62,147 nt of DNA from the NCBI GenBank assembly GCA_946411565.1, contig CAMKEM010000010.1:1-62147 (forward strand). Reading direction: 5' to 3'. The translations under genes were made by a program, and so were the position numbers. Shown in pieces: positions 50,697-59,267 of this stretch. Each line of letters opens with the position of its first letter. Within the stretch, counting starts at the first letter, position 1. A model generated the notes under the pieces. It was not told the origin of the DNA. It ran no database searches and saw only the letters and a list, made by a program, of their open reading frames with translations. Source of the DNA: an uncultured Prevotellaceae bacterium. GTDB lineage: Bacteria > Bacteroidota > Bacteroidia > Bacteroidales > Bacteroidaceae.

Positions 50697-53603
50697 ATGC
50701 CCAAACATGTAACAAATACTATAATACTCCTTTCTCTTTGGGAGATTTGCAGAAGATCATTCAAGCTTTTTGCGAGAAAAGGCTTGGTGGGGCCTCTTCT
50801 CCTTTCAATTTTCATTTTCCAATTTTCTATTTCCTACGCCCTTGGAGTAAAGAATTTCACCTTTCAGCATCTCGGCACATTAGATGGTTTATCGAGCCAG
50901 AGAATATACTCTCTTCACAAGACAAAGGATAATGCCGTATGGTGGACTACAAAATATGGTGTGGATCGCTCTAACGGTACCGTGGTGAGCAGCTACCCAT
51001 TGGGCGAGAGAAGCATGTATAGTAGTTTTGCAGGGCGTGTGGTTAAGTTCGCTCATTCCACCTGCAATGATGATGAGTTATATGTTTTCGACAATACTGG
51101 TTGCATCTATCACTATGACAAGATTCAGGATCGCTTTGACCTTGTTGCCAACATATCTAAGACTCTGAACATCCCCGTGATGCTGTCGGATGTGCTGGTC
51201 ACTCCCGATTATATGTGGCTTGGACTTAGAGAGGGTGTCTATAAGCTTCTGCATAAGGACGGATACAAGATGAAGGATATCGGCTTTAAGAATTTCACGA
51301 ACTACGTAATGCCTTACGGCGATAACCAATTCCTGTTCTGTAGTCGTAATGGAGTGTTCGATCAGGACAAGAAAAAATTCTCTGACGATATCTGTATCTG
51401 CGGATATTACGACTCAAAGTTTAACAACCTATGGCTCGGCACCTTTACACAGGGCGTGAAGGTTATTAAGAACATGGGGAAGTCGCAGAGTGTAGAGATG
51501 CTCAATATGCCTACGAATCCTGTGAGGGCAATAGTGCCTTACGACGAGCGTACCATGCTTCTCGGTATTGATGGCTTCGGCGTGTATCAGGCATTACGCT
51601 TGGGCAGCGATGCAAGACCATTGTTCAGCGCAAACGAAGGTCCTGACGGAGCACTCCACGGTAATGGTGTATATGATATCATTGTGGATTCGTGGAGCAA
51701 TATTGTTATTGGCTCTTATTCTGGTGGTATTGACATTGCACGACCAGTTGGAAGTACTACTGCTATATTCCGTCATGTCAAAAATAATCCTCAGTCCATT
51801 ATCAATGATCATGTGAACTGCGTGGCAAACTGGGCAGGCGACCTTCTGCTTATGGGTACTGACGATGGTATCAGCATCTATAACATGGCTACCGACCAAT
51901 GGCGACACACATCGCGTGGCATGGTGGTGCTTGATGTCTGCAAGAAGTCGGATGGCAAGCTACTCATAGCTACCTACGGCAATGGTGTATGCGAGGTATC
52001 ACCTGATGGTTATACAAGAAAGGTATATTCTACGGCTGATGGAACGCTGAAGGATGACCATGTATATCGCCTCAGTTACGACAAGGCAGGCAACTTGTGG
52101 ATGGGAACGCTCTTCGGCTCTCTTACCGTTAAGACAGCAGAGGGCAACAAGTATTTCAACGTGGATAACATTCTTGCCTTAACCCCACTTGCAGATGGCA
52201 GAATGGCAATCGGTTCGGCTCATGGTCTGTATCTCATGGGCGTGAACGATGAGAAACCGAAGGCTGTGGAATATATGCCTGATGGCAAGGCTGATGCCAA
52301 CAGATATGTGACAGATATTTTCCAGAACTGCGACGGTAAGCTATGGATTGCTACCGATGGTGGAGGTGTGTATATCTACGACCTCAAGACCGCTAAGGTT
52401 ACTGCCCAGATATCAGGCGAGAATGGTTTGCCTTCAAATAGCGTTACAAGCCTCACCCGCGACCAGACAGGACGTATATGGATAGGTACGGAGAAGGGAC
52501 TCGTCTTTGTGAATCCAGAGAAACCAACCGACATTATAAACGTGAGCTATTGTTATGGTCTGAATACGGAGTATGTGCAACATGCGGTAGCCAACCTTAC
52601 TAACGGAAACATCATATACGGCACGGTGGATGGTGCTATCATTATCAATCCAAAGAACATCACTCGCCTGAACTATCAGGCACCATTGGTGATAAAGGGA
52701 GTACGTACCCACGACGATAGCGACGATGATGCCGAGGATTCAGATGAGTTCCGCCAGAAGATAGCCGACGGCTTGCTCAAGGGCGAAATCCGTCTTCCTT
52801 ACCATAAGCGAAGTTTCGACATCCTTTTCGAGAGTATCAACTCGCGTAATCAGTTTGACGTGGCTTACCAGTACAAGATGGAGGGCATGGAGTGGAGTCA
52901 GGTCATCACACAGCAGTTCCTCGGATTCGAGAACCTTGAGCCTGGCAGACACATACTCCATATAAGAAGCATAAGCAAGACGAGCGGCATAGTGCTCAAC
53001 GAGAAGACAATCACCATATACATTGGTCAGCCTTGGTGGAATACGTGGTGGATGTGGTGTATCTATATCCTGCTTATCATCCTTGCCTTCCAAGGAGCAT
53101 GGTGGATGTATAACTTACATAACAAGTACATGCGCCTTATGATGGAGAAGGTTGCTTTGCCTGCCGATGATGAGGTAAAGAAGAAAGAGGATGAGGTTCC
53201 ATCTATAAAGGAGAAGACAGAAGGAGATGCAACTCCTGCAACGGAAGAGGATGCAACGGAAGACGAAGCCGATATTGAACCAGTGAAGACCGAGGGCATG
53301 GAGTTCGTGGGTATGGCAACAAAGCTCACTCTCGACAACCTGAAGGATACCGACTTCACCATCGACGACCTATGCCGTGAGATGGGTATGAGTCGCACGC
53401 TGTTCTATGTGAAGCTGAAAACATATACAGGTAAGTCGCCACAGGATTTCGTTCGTGCCATCCGACTTGAGAAAGCAGCCAAACTGCTTCGTCAAGGACG
53501 CTCCGTTACAGAAGTCTCTGTGCTCACAGGTTTCGACAATCCAAAATATTTCAGCACCGTGTTCAAGAAATATTTCGGGGTATCACCAAGTAAGTACGAA
53601 TAG
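50697..53603 (+). CDS. Membrane sensor-regulator: Reg_prop propeller, Y_Y_Y, one TM helix, AraC HTH
   Basis: After a signal/anchor region (about residues 25-48), the sequence has many two-component-regulator propeller blades (for example GLSSQRIYSLHKTKDNAVWW and GRIWIGTEKGLVFV) up to about 640. A Y_Y_Y domain (about 700-775) and one membrane helix (about 780-805) follow. An acidic linker leads to a C-terminal AraC HTH (about 870-968, FVRAIRLEKAAKLLRQGRSV). Bacteroides hybrid two-component systems have the same ends, but this protein lacks kinase, ATPase and receiver domains. It thus links ligand sensing directly to DNA binding across the membrane. Target unknown. Confidence 0.88.
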   Translation: MPKHVTNTIILLSLWEICRRSFKLFARKGLVGPLLLSIFIFQFSISYALGVKNFTFQHLGTLDGLSSQRIYSLHKTKDNAVWWTTKYGVDRSNGTVVSSYPLGERSMYSSFAGRVVKFAHSTCNDDELYVFDNTGCIYHYDKIQDRFDLVANISKTLNIPVMLSDVLVTPDYMWLGLREGVYKLLHKDGYKMKDIGFKNFTNYVMPYGDNQFLFCSRNGVFDQDKKKFSDDICICGYYDSKFNNLWLGTFTQGVKVIKNMGKSQSVEMLNMPTNPVRAIVPYDERTMLLGIDGFGVYQALRLGSDARPLFSANEGPDGALHGNGVYDIIVDSWSNIVIGSYSGGIDIARPVGSTTAIFRHVKNNPQSIINDHVNCVANWAGDLLLMGTDDGISIYNMATDQWRHTSRGMVVLDVCKKSDGKLLIATYGNGVCEVSPDGYTRKVYSTADGTLKDDHVYRLSYDKAGNLWMGTLFGSLTVKTAEGNKYFNVDNILALTPLADGRMAIGSAHGLYLMGVNDEKPKAVEYMPDGKADANRYVTDIFQNCDGKLWIATDGGGVYIYDLKTAKVTAQISGENGLPSNSVTSLTRDQTGRIWIGTEKGLVFVNPEKPTDIINVSYCYGLNTEYVQHAVANLTNGNIIYGTVDGAIIINPKNITRLNYQAPLVIKGVRTHDDSDDDAEDSDEFRQKIADGLLKGEIRLPYHKRSFDILFESINSRNQFDVAYQYKMEGMEWSQVITQQFLGFENLEPGRHILHIRSISKTSGIVLNEKTITIYIGQPWWNTWWMWCIYILLIILAFQGAWWMYNLHNKYMRLMMEKVALPADDEVKKKEDEVPSIKEKTEGDATPATEEDATEDEADIEPVKTEGMEFVGMATKLTLDNLKDTDFTIDDLCREMGMSRTLFYVKLKTYTGKSPQDFVRAIRLEKAAKLLRQGRSVTEVSVLTGFDNPKYFSTVFKKYFGVSPSKYE

Positions 53604-53651
53604 CCCCTAACACTTCTCGCTCTGCGAGATAAAACTATATGCCGTGAATTA

Positions 53652-53681
53652 CGAAGTGTCTTTTTGTCTTTTTGTCTTTTT
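53652..53681 (+). repeat. Left boundary of the VirE/lysin island: 30-bp terminal inverted repeat
   Basis: CGAAGTGTCTTTTTGTC followed by TTTTTGTCTTTTT. Its exact reverse complement is at 59721-59750. The 21-bp core GTGTC-T5-GTC-T5-GTC (53656-53676) also recurs at 57676-57696 and, inverted with one difference, at 57563-57583. It starts 49 bases after the stop of the sensor-regulator gene. Confidence 0.85.
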
Positions 53682-53696
53682 CGGACGAAAAAAAAA

Positions 53697-53843
53697 ACGG
53701 CTCGTTTCACAACGAACCGCTTCTTGCGTATGATAATATAATAATCAATGTGTATCATGAGTACAGATTATAAGATATGGCGAATATATGACAATATGTG
53801 TGGGTTTTCCTTAGAAAACGGCGCGTTTCACAACGAGCCGTTT
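53697..53843. repeat. Two near-identical hairpins, 121 bp apart
   Basis: AACGGCTCGTTTCACAACG then AACCGCTT (53697-53723) and AACGGCGCGTTTCACAACG then AGCCGTTT (53818-53843) each form a stem of CGG(C/T)..CGTT with AACG..CCG around TTCAC. They lie downstream of the leftward replication operon and may be terminators or protein-binding sites at the island's left end. The rest of 53604-53974 has no gene. Confidence 0.65.
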
Positions 53844-53974
53844 GGATAGAGTGACATTCTCTGTGTTAATCATGGTTTTATCAAGGTAGAGAAGAACGTG
53901 AGAACATTAACTCTTTACACTTATTATAACCACCATCGTAAATTATTAATCCCCTAAACTATAGAAAAGTATGG

Positions 53975-56308
53975 TTATTCACTTTGTTCCTCGGTCATCA
54001 TCTTTTCGTAAACTCCGTGGCGAAGATTACGAACAAGTCCACCCTTAACGAGCCTACGCAAGAATGGGGAAGAAGATGTACGAGCAAGTCCTAATTGCTC
54101 TAAGGCATCAGCAAACTCTTGTGCGGTAAATTGATTAGGCACATTGGCCAAACAATCTTTCTTTTTGCTACGCTTCTTTGCTTCTTCATGCGCCTGTGTG
54201 CTCTCATTCAGCGATTTGTTTATAGCATCGCCATGAAGTGCCAGAAGTTGCTCCGTGCAATAGTTGATAACGCCTAAAACTCGGTCTCTTATTTCCTCGG
54301 TATAAACACCATCGTTCAACCATGTTTCAATCATCATCATCTTTACCGCATAATCAGCATAGCGTCTTCGGGCAAGGTCTCGGCTTGGATCATCTTGGTT
54401 CACAAGGTACATTCTACGTTGTACCTCATCGTAATAATTATGTACATCATCCACCATTTGGCGAGTGTCCATCATTATTTCGTTTCCGTCCTCCGCTGCA
54501 CTCTTCATGGAGAGGTAAATTTGCTCCAGTCGCTTGTCAACTCGCTGTCGTGTGTCCTCGTCCATAAATAGACGTGTCGGCCTTTCCTGTCCGAAGGTGT
54601 CGGGCAAATCACAGAAAAGAAAACGAGTTATCAGTCCGTTCTCAATGTCGTTAAAGAAGCGACTGACTGCCGCAGGAGTTCCAGAGAATAGCAAGTTGAG
54701 ATACAACCTAACAACTGCGTGATATGAGTTTTCGCTTGCGTAGTCTTGTCCCCAAAGCGAATTGTCATAGGCAAGGCGGTAGATATCAGATTTTTCGCTC
54801 CACTTGCCCGATTTCTCCGCTTTCGTTATAGAGTCGATTTCCTCAGCGCATATCATCAGATGTTGACCTTTCGCCTTATCCATGCGCTCAACAAGAATAC
54901 GGTTTGAAACATTCGTTGGCAACAGACGGATAGCACCCTCAAATTCTTTCGGGTCGTAATCCTCCTTGTTTGCGTTCTTCTTGTTCTCCTTTTCAAGTTC
55001 GCGCATTATCTTGCGTTGGCGCTCGTCTTCTTTCTGAATAGGGGCGCAAATCTGCTCATATACTCGCTTCATGAACGATTTGCCCGTAGCCTGCGGCGCA
55101 GAGATTGCAACCATGAAATTGAGTGCAATTTTTTCTCCGTTCATTCCTCGCCCTCTTATCGGTGAAAGCAACGTTGCAAGACACGCCATACAAGAAAGAT
55201 AGCACGGATTTTTCAAGTAGTCGGGTTGCAATCGCACAAACTCGTCAATTAGTCCTTGTGGCTTCACTATGAAACCCCAATCTGCGGTGTATTCCTCGCT
55301 TGCAAGGGCATATTGAGGGGCAAGCCCTTTCAGCACACGTGTCATTAACGAAGTCATCATCGCAGGGCGTGTGCTATTAACGGCACTTGTCACGGTAGAA
55401 CGCACTTCATCGCTTGGTAAGCCCCAGTCAGGAAGTACAGAACACAGGAAATCAACGTCAAAATCACAGATAAAACGCAGATGGCGACAAACAGCGTACA
55501 GAGCACTATTGCGCTCTCCCTCAGTAGGTGTTTCGTCAAACCCCATAGCGAAAAGGAGTGATTTAAGTATTTCCGCATACGGTATGTTTTTGAATAGGGA
55601 CGGGAATTCCTTATTCTTTCCTCTGACAGACGCAGACGTTTCCACCTTACTGCCATCTGTTGCCATAGGCTCAACTGTACGGGTTGAGTCATTCTCTTGC
55701 TGCGTTTCGCCGTTACCCTTCGGTAACTCATTAATATCATTCTTAGCGGTATTCTCATTTTCTGCGAATAGAATATTGTCGTTTATTAATAGGATATACT
55801 CGAAAGGCACAAGGAATGAGCAACGAGCCATATCCTTTGTAACTTCGTCATAGACCACACCGCAAGCCTCTGCCATCTTCTTTTGAGCATCAGAAATTGA
55901 TACTCCTTCTGGGTGAACGAAAATTATTCGCAAACCGAATGAAGAAGGTGTGATATGAACAAGTACCACCTTGTAGGGCAATTCCTTCGTTTTAATTGCT
56001 TCCCAAAGTTCAGCAGGATTTTGAACATGATCAACGTCAATCATATTCAATCCCGAAGGTATTGCATTTACATTACTGCGCTTGTTGTCCTTGAACGTAG
56101 CCATCGGGGTAATGCACGGCAAAGATTTCTTTGCCTGTGCAATACACTTTTTCGCCCAGTCGGCTTTCATTGGCTCGTCCTTTGCCTTCTGTTGCAGTCG
56201 CTTTATCATGTCGCACGTGTCTTGTACGAATTTTGACTGCACTTGTTCGTAGAACAACGCCTTTGTGCATGGCACAATAGGCGAATTAACTTTGCCTATG
56301 CCTACCAT
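53975..56308 (-). CDS. VirE_N (BT4734-like) + DUF3987 primase/helicase-like protein, 777 aa
   Basis: The N-terminal ~190 residues match the BT4734-like VirE N-terminal domain, including PSGLNMIDVDHVQNPAELWE and a FKDNKRSNVNA stretch. Residues ~290-680 are DUF3987, with a Walker A-like APQATGKSFM near 400 and CAEEIDS near 495. The C-terminus is a winged-helix-like segment (FTAQEFADALEQLGLARTSS). In Bacteroidales such proteins accompany smalltalk/lysin genes and probably replicate or process a mobile DNA. It overlaps the upstream gene by 7 bases. The leftward operon runs from 57405. Confidence 0.85.
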   Translation of the reverse strand: MVGIGKVNSPIVPCTKALFYEQVQSKFVQDTCDMIKRLQQKAKDEPMKADWAKKCIAQAKKSLPCITPMATFKDNKRSNVNAIPSGLNMIDVDHVQNPAELWEAIKTKELPYKVVLVHITPSSFGLRIIFVHPEGVSISDAQKKMAEACGVVYDEVTKDMARCSFLVPFEYILLINDNILFAENENTAKNDINELPKGNGETQQENDSTRTVEPMATDGSKVETSASVRGKNKEFPSLFKNIPYAEILKSLLFAMGFDETPTEGERNSALYAVCRHLRFICDFDVDFLCSVLPDWGLPSDEVRSTVTSAVNSTRPAMMTSLMTRVLKGLAPQYALASEEYTADWGFIVKPQGLIDEFVRLQPDYLKNPCYLSCMACLATLLSPIRGRGMNGEKIALNFMVAISAPQATGKSFMKRVYEQICAPIQKEDERQRKIMRELEKENKKNANKEDYDPKEFEGAIRLLPTNVSNRILVERMDKAKGQHLMICAEEIDSITKAEKSGKWSEKSDIYRLAYDNSLWGQDYASENSYHAVVRLYLNLLFSGTPAAVSRFFNDIENGLITRFLFCDLPDTFGQERPTRLFMDEDTRQRVDKRLEQIYLSMKSAAEDGNEIMMDTRQMVDDVHNYYDEVQRRMYLVNQDDPSRDLARRRYADYAVKMMMIETWLNDGVYTEEIRDRVLGVINYCTEQLLALHGDAINKSLNESTQAHEEAKKRSKKKDCLANVPNQFTAQEFADALEQLGLARTSSSPFLRRLVKGGLVRNLRHGVYEKMMTEEQSE

Positions 56309-56712
56309 AGCGTTTCCTCCTTTTCAATCATCATCAAAGCGAAGTTTTCGGGACAAAGTTCATCAATCAACTTGTGCATATTGTCAGTTGTCTCGCTTCC
56401 TCTCTGAAAGGACATTGATATATTGACCTGTGACCGCCCAGGAGAGAAATAAATTGAGCCGTTCATATTGTTGTGTGCCACCTCGTTAATGGTGCGTTGC
56501 AACTTGGTCTGTCGAGCCGTGCCGTTGCTCCGATGTGGCTTGATGCGAAGATAACCTTCGCCCTCGGTCACGGAGCAATGATGCGTACCATAGGCAGAGT
56601 GTTCGCCTGTAATACTGGGGCATTCAAACTTCCAGTCGAAAGCCCCGAAGCGTGTAAAGGTGTTATCACCCTTTACCGCTTTCTTTGCCGTCTTTTTGCC
56701 GTCTTTTTTCAT
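56302..56712 (-). CDS. Hypothetical protein, 136 aa, of the DUF3987 operon
   Basis: Lysine-rich N-terminus (KKDGKKTAKKAVKGDN) and a beta-rich remainder. No family recognised. The C-terminus ends 7 bases inside the VirE/DUF3987 gene start, so translation is probably coupled and it likely works with it. Confidence 0.65.
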   Translation of the reverse strand: MKKDGKKTAKKAVKGDNTFTRFGAFDWKFECPSITGEHSAYGTHHCSVTEGEGYLRIKPHRSNGTARQTKLQRTINEVAHNNMNGSIYFSPGRSQVNISMSFQRGSETTDNMHKLIDELCPENFALMMIEKEETLW

Positions 56713-56775
56713 GGTTTTTTCTTTTTGATAGAGTTTGAATTTTTTCCGCTCTTCATGGTAAGAGAGGCGGAAATA

Positions 56776-57069
56776 TTAACGTGTAAGAATTCGTATCTCG
56801 GTAACAAGTTCTGGTTTTATTGACTCGTATGGGACAAGAGCCAACGCAACCAACGTGGGTTCGTTGTCTTCCCAATGTGGTACGACATTACCTTGTTCTG
56901 GCATACTGAGAGCACCTTTCAGAAGCAACATAAGGTTATCAGCCGAAGGTCTGCCGTCAATTTTCCAAAAGCCTTGTTTCTTCGATTTAATAGGCTTTTT
57001 ATTGTAGAGAAACACGCTGCCGTTCTTGTTCCGTGCAACGTAATATTTTGTAATTTCGGGTTTCTTCAT
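56776..57069 (-). CDS. Hypothetical protein, 97 aa, of the DUF3987 operon
   Basis: Small soluble protein starting MKKPEITKYYVARNKNGSVF. No family recognised. Lies 18 bases after the DUF3127-like gene and 63 before the 136-aa gene in the same operon. Confidence 0.65.
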   Translation of the reverse strand: MKKPEITKYYVARNKNGSVFLYNKKPIKSKKQGFWKIDGRPSADNLMLLLKGALSMPEQGNVVPHWEDNEPTLVALALVPYESIKPELVTEIRILTR

Positions 57070-57087
57070 TATTTCTTGGTTGTTTGT

Positions 57088-57405
57088 TTAGATTAACTTC
57101 TTCTCGATATGGTGCATATACATATCATTACCACGGAGTGTGTGCACAAATCCGTCTGCGTCTTTCCATTCACGAGCAGTTGCCGCTATTCCGACAGAGA
57201 AATTAACTTCATCGCCAATGCTCAGTTGCTTTAGAGCATCCACGGTTTCTTGACTAATGGCTTTCATAGCCAGAGTGTGCTCTGTGCCTTCGAAATCCTT
57301 GTGCATGATTACTACACCTTGGTTGATCCACGGTCTGCCTGTGCTCTTACTTGTTCCGCTCTGAACTGAGTCAATAACGGTGAGTGTTCCATTTAGGTTT
57401 AACAT
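57088..57405 (-). CDS. DUF3127-like OB-fold protein (possible single-strand DNA binder), 105 aa
   Basis: The pattern GTLTVIDSVQSGTSKSTGRP followed by W, then a strand with HTLAMKAI and IGDEVNFSVGI, matches DUF3127, an OB-fold family. As first gene of the replication-type operon, a single-strand DNA-binding role is likely but inferred. Confidence 0.75.
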   Translation of the reverse strand: MLNLNGTLTVIDSVQSGTSKSTGRPWINQGVVIMHKDFEGTEHTLAMKAISQETVDALKQLSIGDEVNFSVGIAATAREWKDADGFVHTLRGNDMYMHHIEKKLI

Positions 57406-57446
57406 AAAATCTTTGTTTTAGTTGTTGATAAATTGATTAACGAGTG

Positions 57447-57494
57447 CAAAGGTAGTGATTTTACGCAAAACTTTAGTAAAAAAAAAAAAAAAAC
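57447..57494 (-). promoter_or_regulatory. Leftward operon promoter with A17 tract
   Basis: On the minus strand TACCTTTG (57454-57447) is the -7 box. A run of 17 As (57478-57494 on plus) lies directly upstream of the expected -33 region. Such a tract can act like an UP element and may vary in length between cells. Confidence 0.6.
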
Positions 57495-57562
57495 GTTAAC
57501 GGATAACGTTTTAACATTTCGGGGCGGTTATAGTTCAGAATGTTGATTTATAAGCAACAAAA

Positions 57563-57583
57563 GTCAAAAAGACAAAAAGACAC
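57563..57583 (-). repeat. Internal copy of the island boundary core (inverted)
   Basis: GTCAAAAAGACAAAAAGAC then AC: the reverse complement of the 21-bp core with one change. It lies upstream of the leftward operon's promoter. Confidence 0.8.
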
Positions 57584-57675
57584 ATTATGCAACACGTATC
57601 AATTCTATTTTCTATTTAATAAGGTTCGCGCGTAAATTAATAATGTAAATTTTTCATCGGTATATCTTTAAAATA

Positions 57676-57696
57676 GTGTCTTTTTGTCTTTTTGTC
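57676..57696 (+). repeat. Internal copy of the island boundary core (direct)
   Basis: GTGTC-T5-GTC-T5-GTC, exact match to 53656-53676. It lies upstream of the rightward operon. Together with 57563-57583 it encloses 92 bp of AT-rich sequence with no gene. Confidence 0.8.
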
Positions 57697-57731
57697 TATT
57701 TCTTTAGTTAAACGATGTTAAAATGTACGTA

Positions 57732-57767
57732 AATATTTGCATAATTCGCAAATATTACATATCTTTG
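57732..57767 (+). promoter_or_regulatory. Rightward operon promoter with perfect operator-like palindrome
   Basis: TATCTTTG (57760-57767) is the -7 box. Immediately upstream, AATATTTGC (57732-57740) and GCAAATATT (57748-57756) form a perfect inverted repeat with a 7-base spacer, covering the -33 region. This is the usual position for a repressor site. The ~240-base leader (57775-58007) has stem-forming segments and a GC-rich repeat. Confidence 0.65.
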
Positions 57768-57926
57768 CACACGTGAGGAAGTCCAGAGTTACTTTTCTGT
57801 TGCTCTTTTCGTCCTCTCCTTAGTGAGAAAAGCATTACCTTTTGCGTAGCAAAGTGTATGCTTTGTATCAGTAAAGAACCATGAAAAAGACAAATATCAA
57901 ATTCATTTCATAATATTAACAACACG

Positions 57927-57990
57927 CCCCTCGTTCGGCGATAGCTTCTTGCCCCTTACGGGGAAAGATGCCCGCAGGGCAGAAAGGGGT
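57927..57990. repeat. GC-rich palindromic repeat
   Basis: CCCCTTACGGGG, then ATGCCCGCAGGGCA and GAAAGGGGTC, as in type 2 repeats but shorter. It lies in the leader of the DUF6266-like gene and ends 17 bases before its ATG. Confidence 0.65.
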
Positions 57991-58007
57991 CTCTAAAATT
58001 CAAATCT

Positions 58008-58940
58008 ATGGCAAAATTTACAGGACTTCTCCGTAAACAGGTCGGCTCTATCGGCGACCTCACCTTTAAGCAGGTGAACGGAATGACAATTGTCTCTGAG
58101 AAAATCACTCAGATGACTAACCCACGTTCAGACGGACAGATGCGTGTCCGCACTCGTTGGAACAACATCGTGGCTATGTACAAGGGTATTCGCCCAAAGC
58201 TAAAGAAAGGCTTTGAGTCAAAGCCTGCTGGTCTTTCTGATTTCAATATGTTCATGAAGATGAACATGCAGAAAGAGCCTGTCTATCTCACCAAACAGGC
58301 TGTCGCAGGTGGTGCTTGCATCGCTGCCCCTTACCAGATCACACAGGGTTCTCTTCCTGCTATCGTGATTACTGGAACTGGCAACGCTGCAGTTACAGAC
58401 ATCCATCTCGGTGTCACATCTCTCTCCAACACAACTACGATTGCGCAGTTCGCAAAAGCGGTTGTTGATAGCAACCCAGACTATCAGTATGGCGATCAGA
58501 TTTCGTTCTTCAAGGTAGAACAGAAGACGAACGCAGAAACGGGTATTCCTTACTGCCAGTTCTCAGCGTGGAAGGTTGTTCTTGATGCAGCCGACACAGA
58601 GACAAAGCTCTGGGACGTTGTGGCTCGTGAAGGCTTCGCTACCTCAGACGGTTGCCTTGCACACAGCAACGCTAACTTCGTGGGTGCTTTCGGTTGGGTT
58701 CACTCTCGCAAGAGCAACGGCAAGACACTTGTGTCTTCTCAGTCTCTCATTTCCGCTAACGATACGATCCTTGCTCAGTATCAGGGCGACCTTGCCTATA
58801 ATCTTGCACGTTCAAGTTATGGCATGGGCGAAGACGTTTACCTTACACCTAATGGTGAGGTAAGCGGCGGCACCTCTGAGGGCGGCGGCGGCAACGATCC
58901 GCTTAACGGCGGCGGCGGCGGTGGTAACGATACGCTCTAA
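58008..58940 (+). CDS. DUF6266-like protein with Gly-rich tail, 310 aa (paralog of 3238-4164)
   Basis: Same plan as the 3238-4164 product: DUF6266-like N-terminus (GDLTFKQVNGMTIV, NPRSDGQMRVRTRWNN), a common core and a tail of GGGG and ND blocks. The first ~85 residues differ clearly between the two, while the stretch around residues 112-260 is nearly the same, also at the DNA level. It opens the rightward operon with the holin-like, smalltalk and lysin genes. A structural or cell-surface role in a phage-like or antagonistic element is possible but unproven. Confidence 0.7.
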   Translation: MAKFTGLLRKQVGSIGDLTFKQVNGMTIVSEKITQMTNPRSDGQMRVRTRWNNIVAMYKGIRPKLKKGFESKPAGLSDFNMFMKMNMQKEPVYLTKQAVAGGACIAAPYQITQGSLPAIVITGTGNAAVTDIHLGVTSLSNTTTIAQFAKAVVDSNPDYQYGDQISFFKVEQKTNAETGIPYCQFSAWKVVLDAADTETKLWDVVAREGFATSDGCLAHSNANFVGAFGWVHSRKSNGKTLVSSQSLISANDTILAQYQGDLAYNLARSSYGMGEDVYLTPNGEVSGGTSEGGGGNDPLNGGGGGGNDTL

Positions 58941-58984
58941 CCTATGACCTTTTCGGTGGTTTCACCGAAAAGGTCTTGTAAGTT

Positions 58985-59185
58985 ATGAAAGAAGTTATCG
59001 CAATAACGAGTTTCATTTGTGCAATTCTATTCGCCTGTGCCGCTTTGCTGATACCGCCAAAGGGCGTGATTGATTCATCTGTGCTCGTACTTATTGCCCA
59101 GTTGCTTGTACTTTGTGCCACGTTCTTAGGCGTGGATAGTTACCTTAACATTATAAGGAGGAAAGATAATGAACAGCAAAAATAA
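58985..59185 (+). CDS. Holin-like small membrane protein, 66 aa
   Basis: Two membrane helices (about residues 3-23 and 30-50) separated by a short turn with PPKG, then a charged C-terminus (RRKDNEQQK). Size and position before a peptidoglycan hydrolase fit a holin, though no family is recognised by name. It overlaps the smalltalk gene by 17 bases. Confidence 0.65.
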   Translation: MKEVIAITSFICAILFACAALLIPPKGVIDSSVLVLIAQLLVLCATFLGVDSYLNIIRRKDNEQQK

Positions 59186-59255
59186 ATGGTCTGTCATAAT
59201 CAATGCCATTTTGACAGCCTTGACAACGATTCTTACAGGTTTTAACGTAATCTAA
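59169..59255 (+). CDS. Smalltalk protein, 28 aa
   Basis: The translation is MNSKNKWSVIINAILTALTT followed by ILTGFNVI. It has the hallmark of the 'smalltalk' family: a K-rich start, a W and one membrane helix with TALTTIL. In Bacteroidales these tiny proteins lie next to lysins and DUF3987/VirE genes; their role is unknown. Overlaps the holin-like gene and precedes the lysin by 12 bases. Confidence 0.82.
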   Translation: MNSKNKWSVIINAILTALTTILTGFNVI

Positions 59256-59267
59256 AATACTGTTACC

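Noticed and set aside
53492..53758. Minus-strand ORF (88 aa) spanning the left island boundary
   Set aside because: Most lies antisense to the AraC domain, and the rest is low-complexity Lys/Phe translated from the T5-GTC repeat and poly-A.
57774..57787. GAGGAAGTCCAGAG as a possible RNase P RNA signature
   Set aside because: It resembles the GAGGAAAGTCC motif, but it lacks other conserved parts and is too short to the next gene; it is probably just the leader of the lysin operon.
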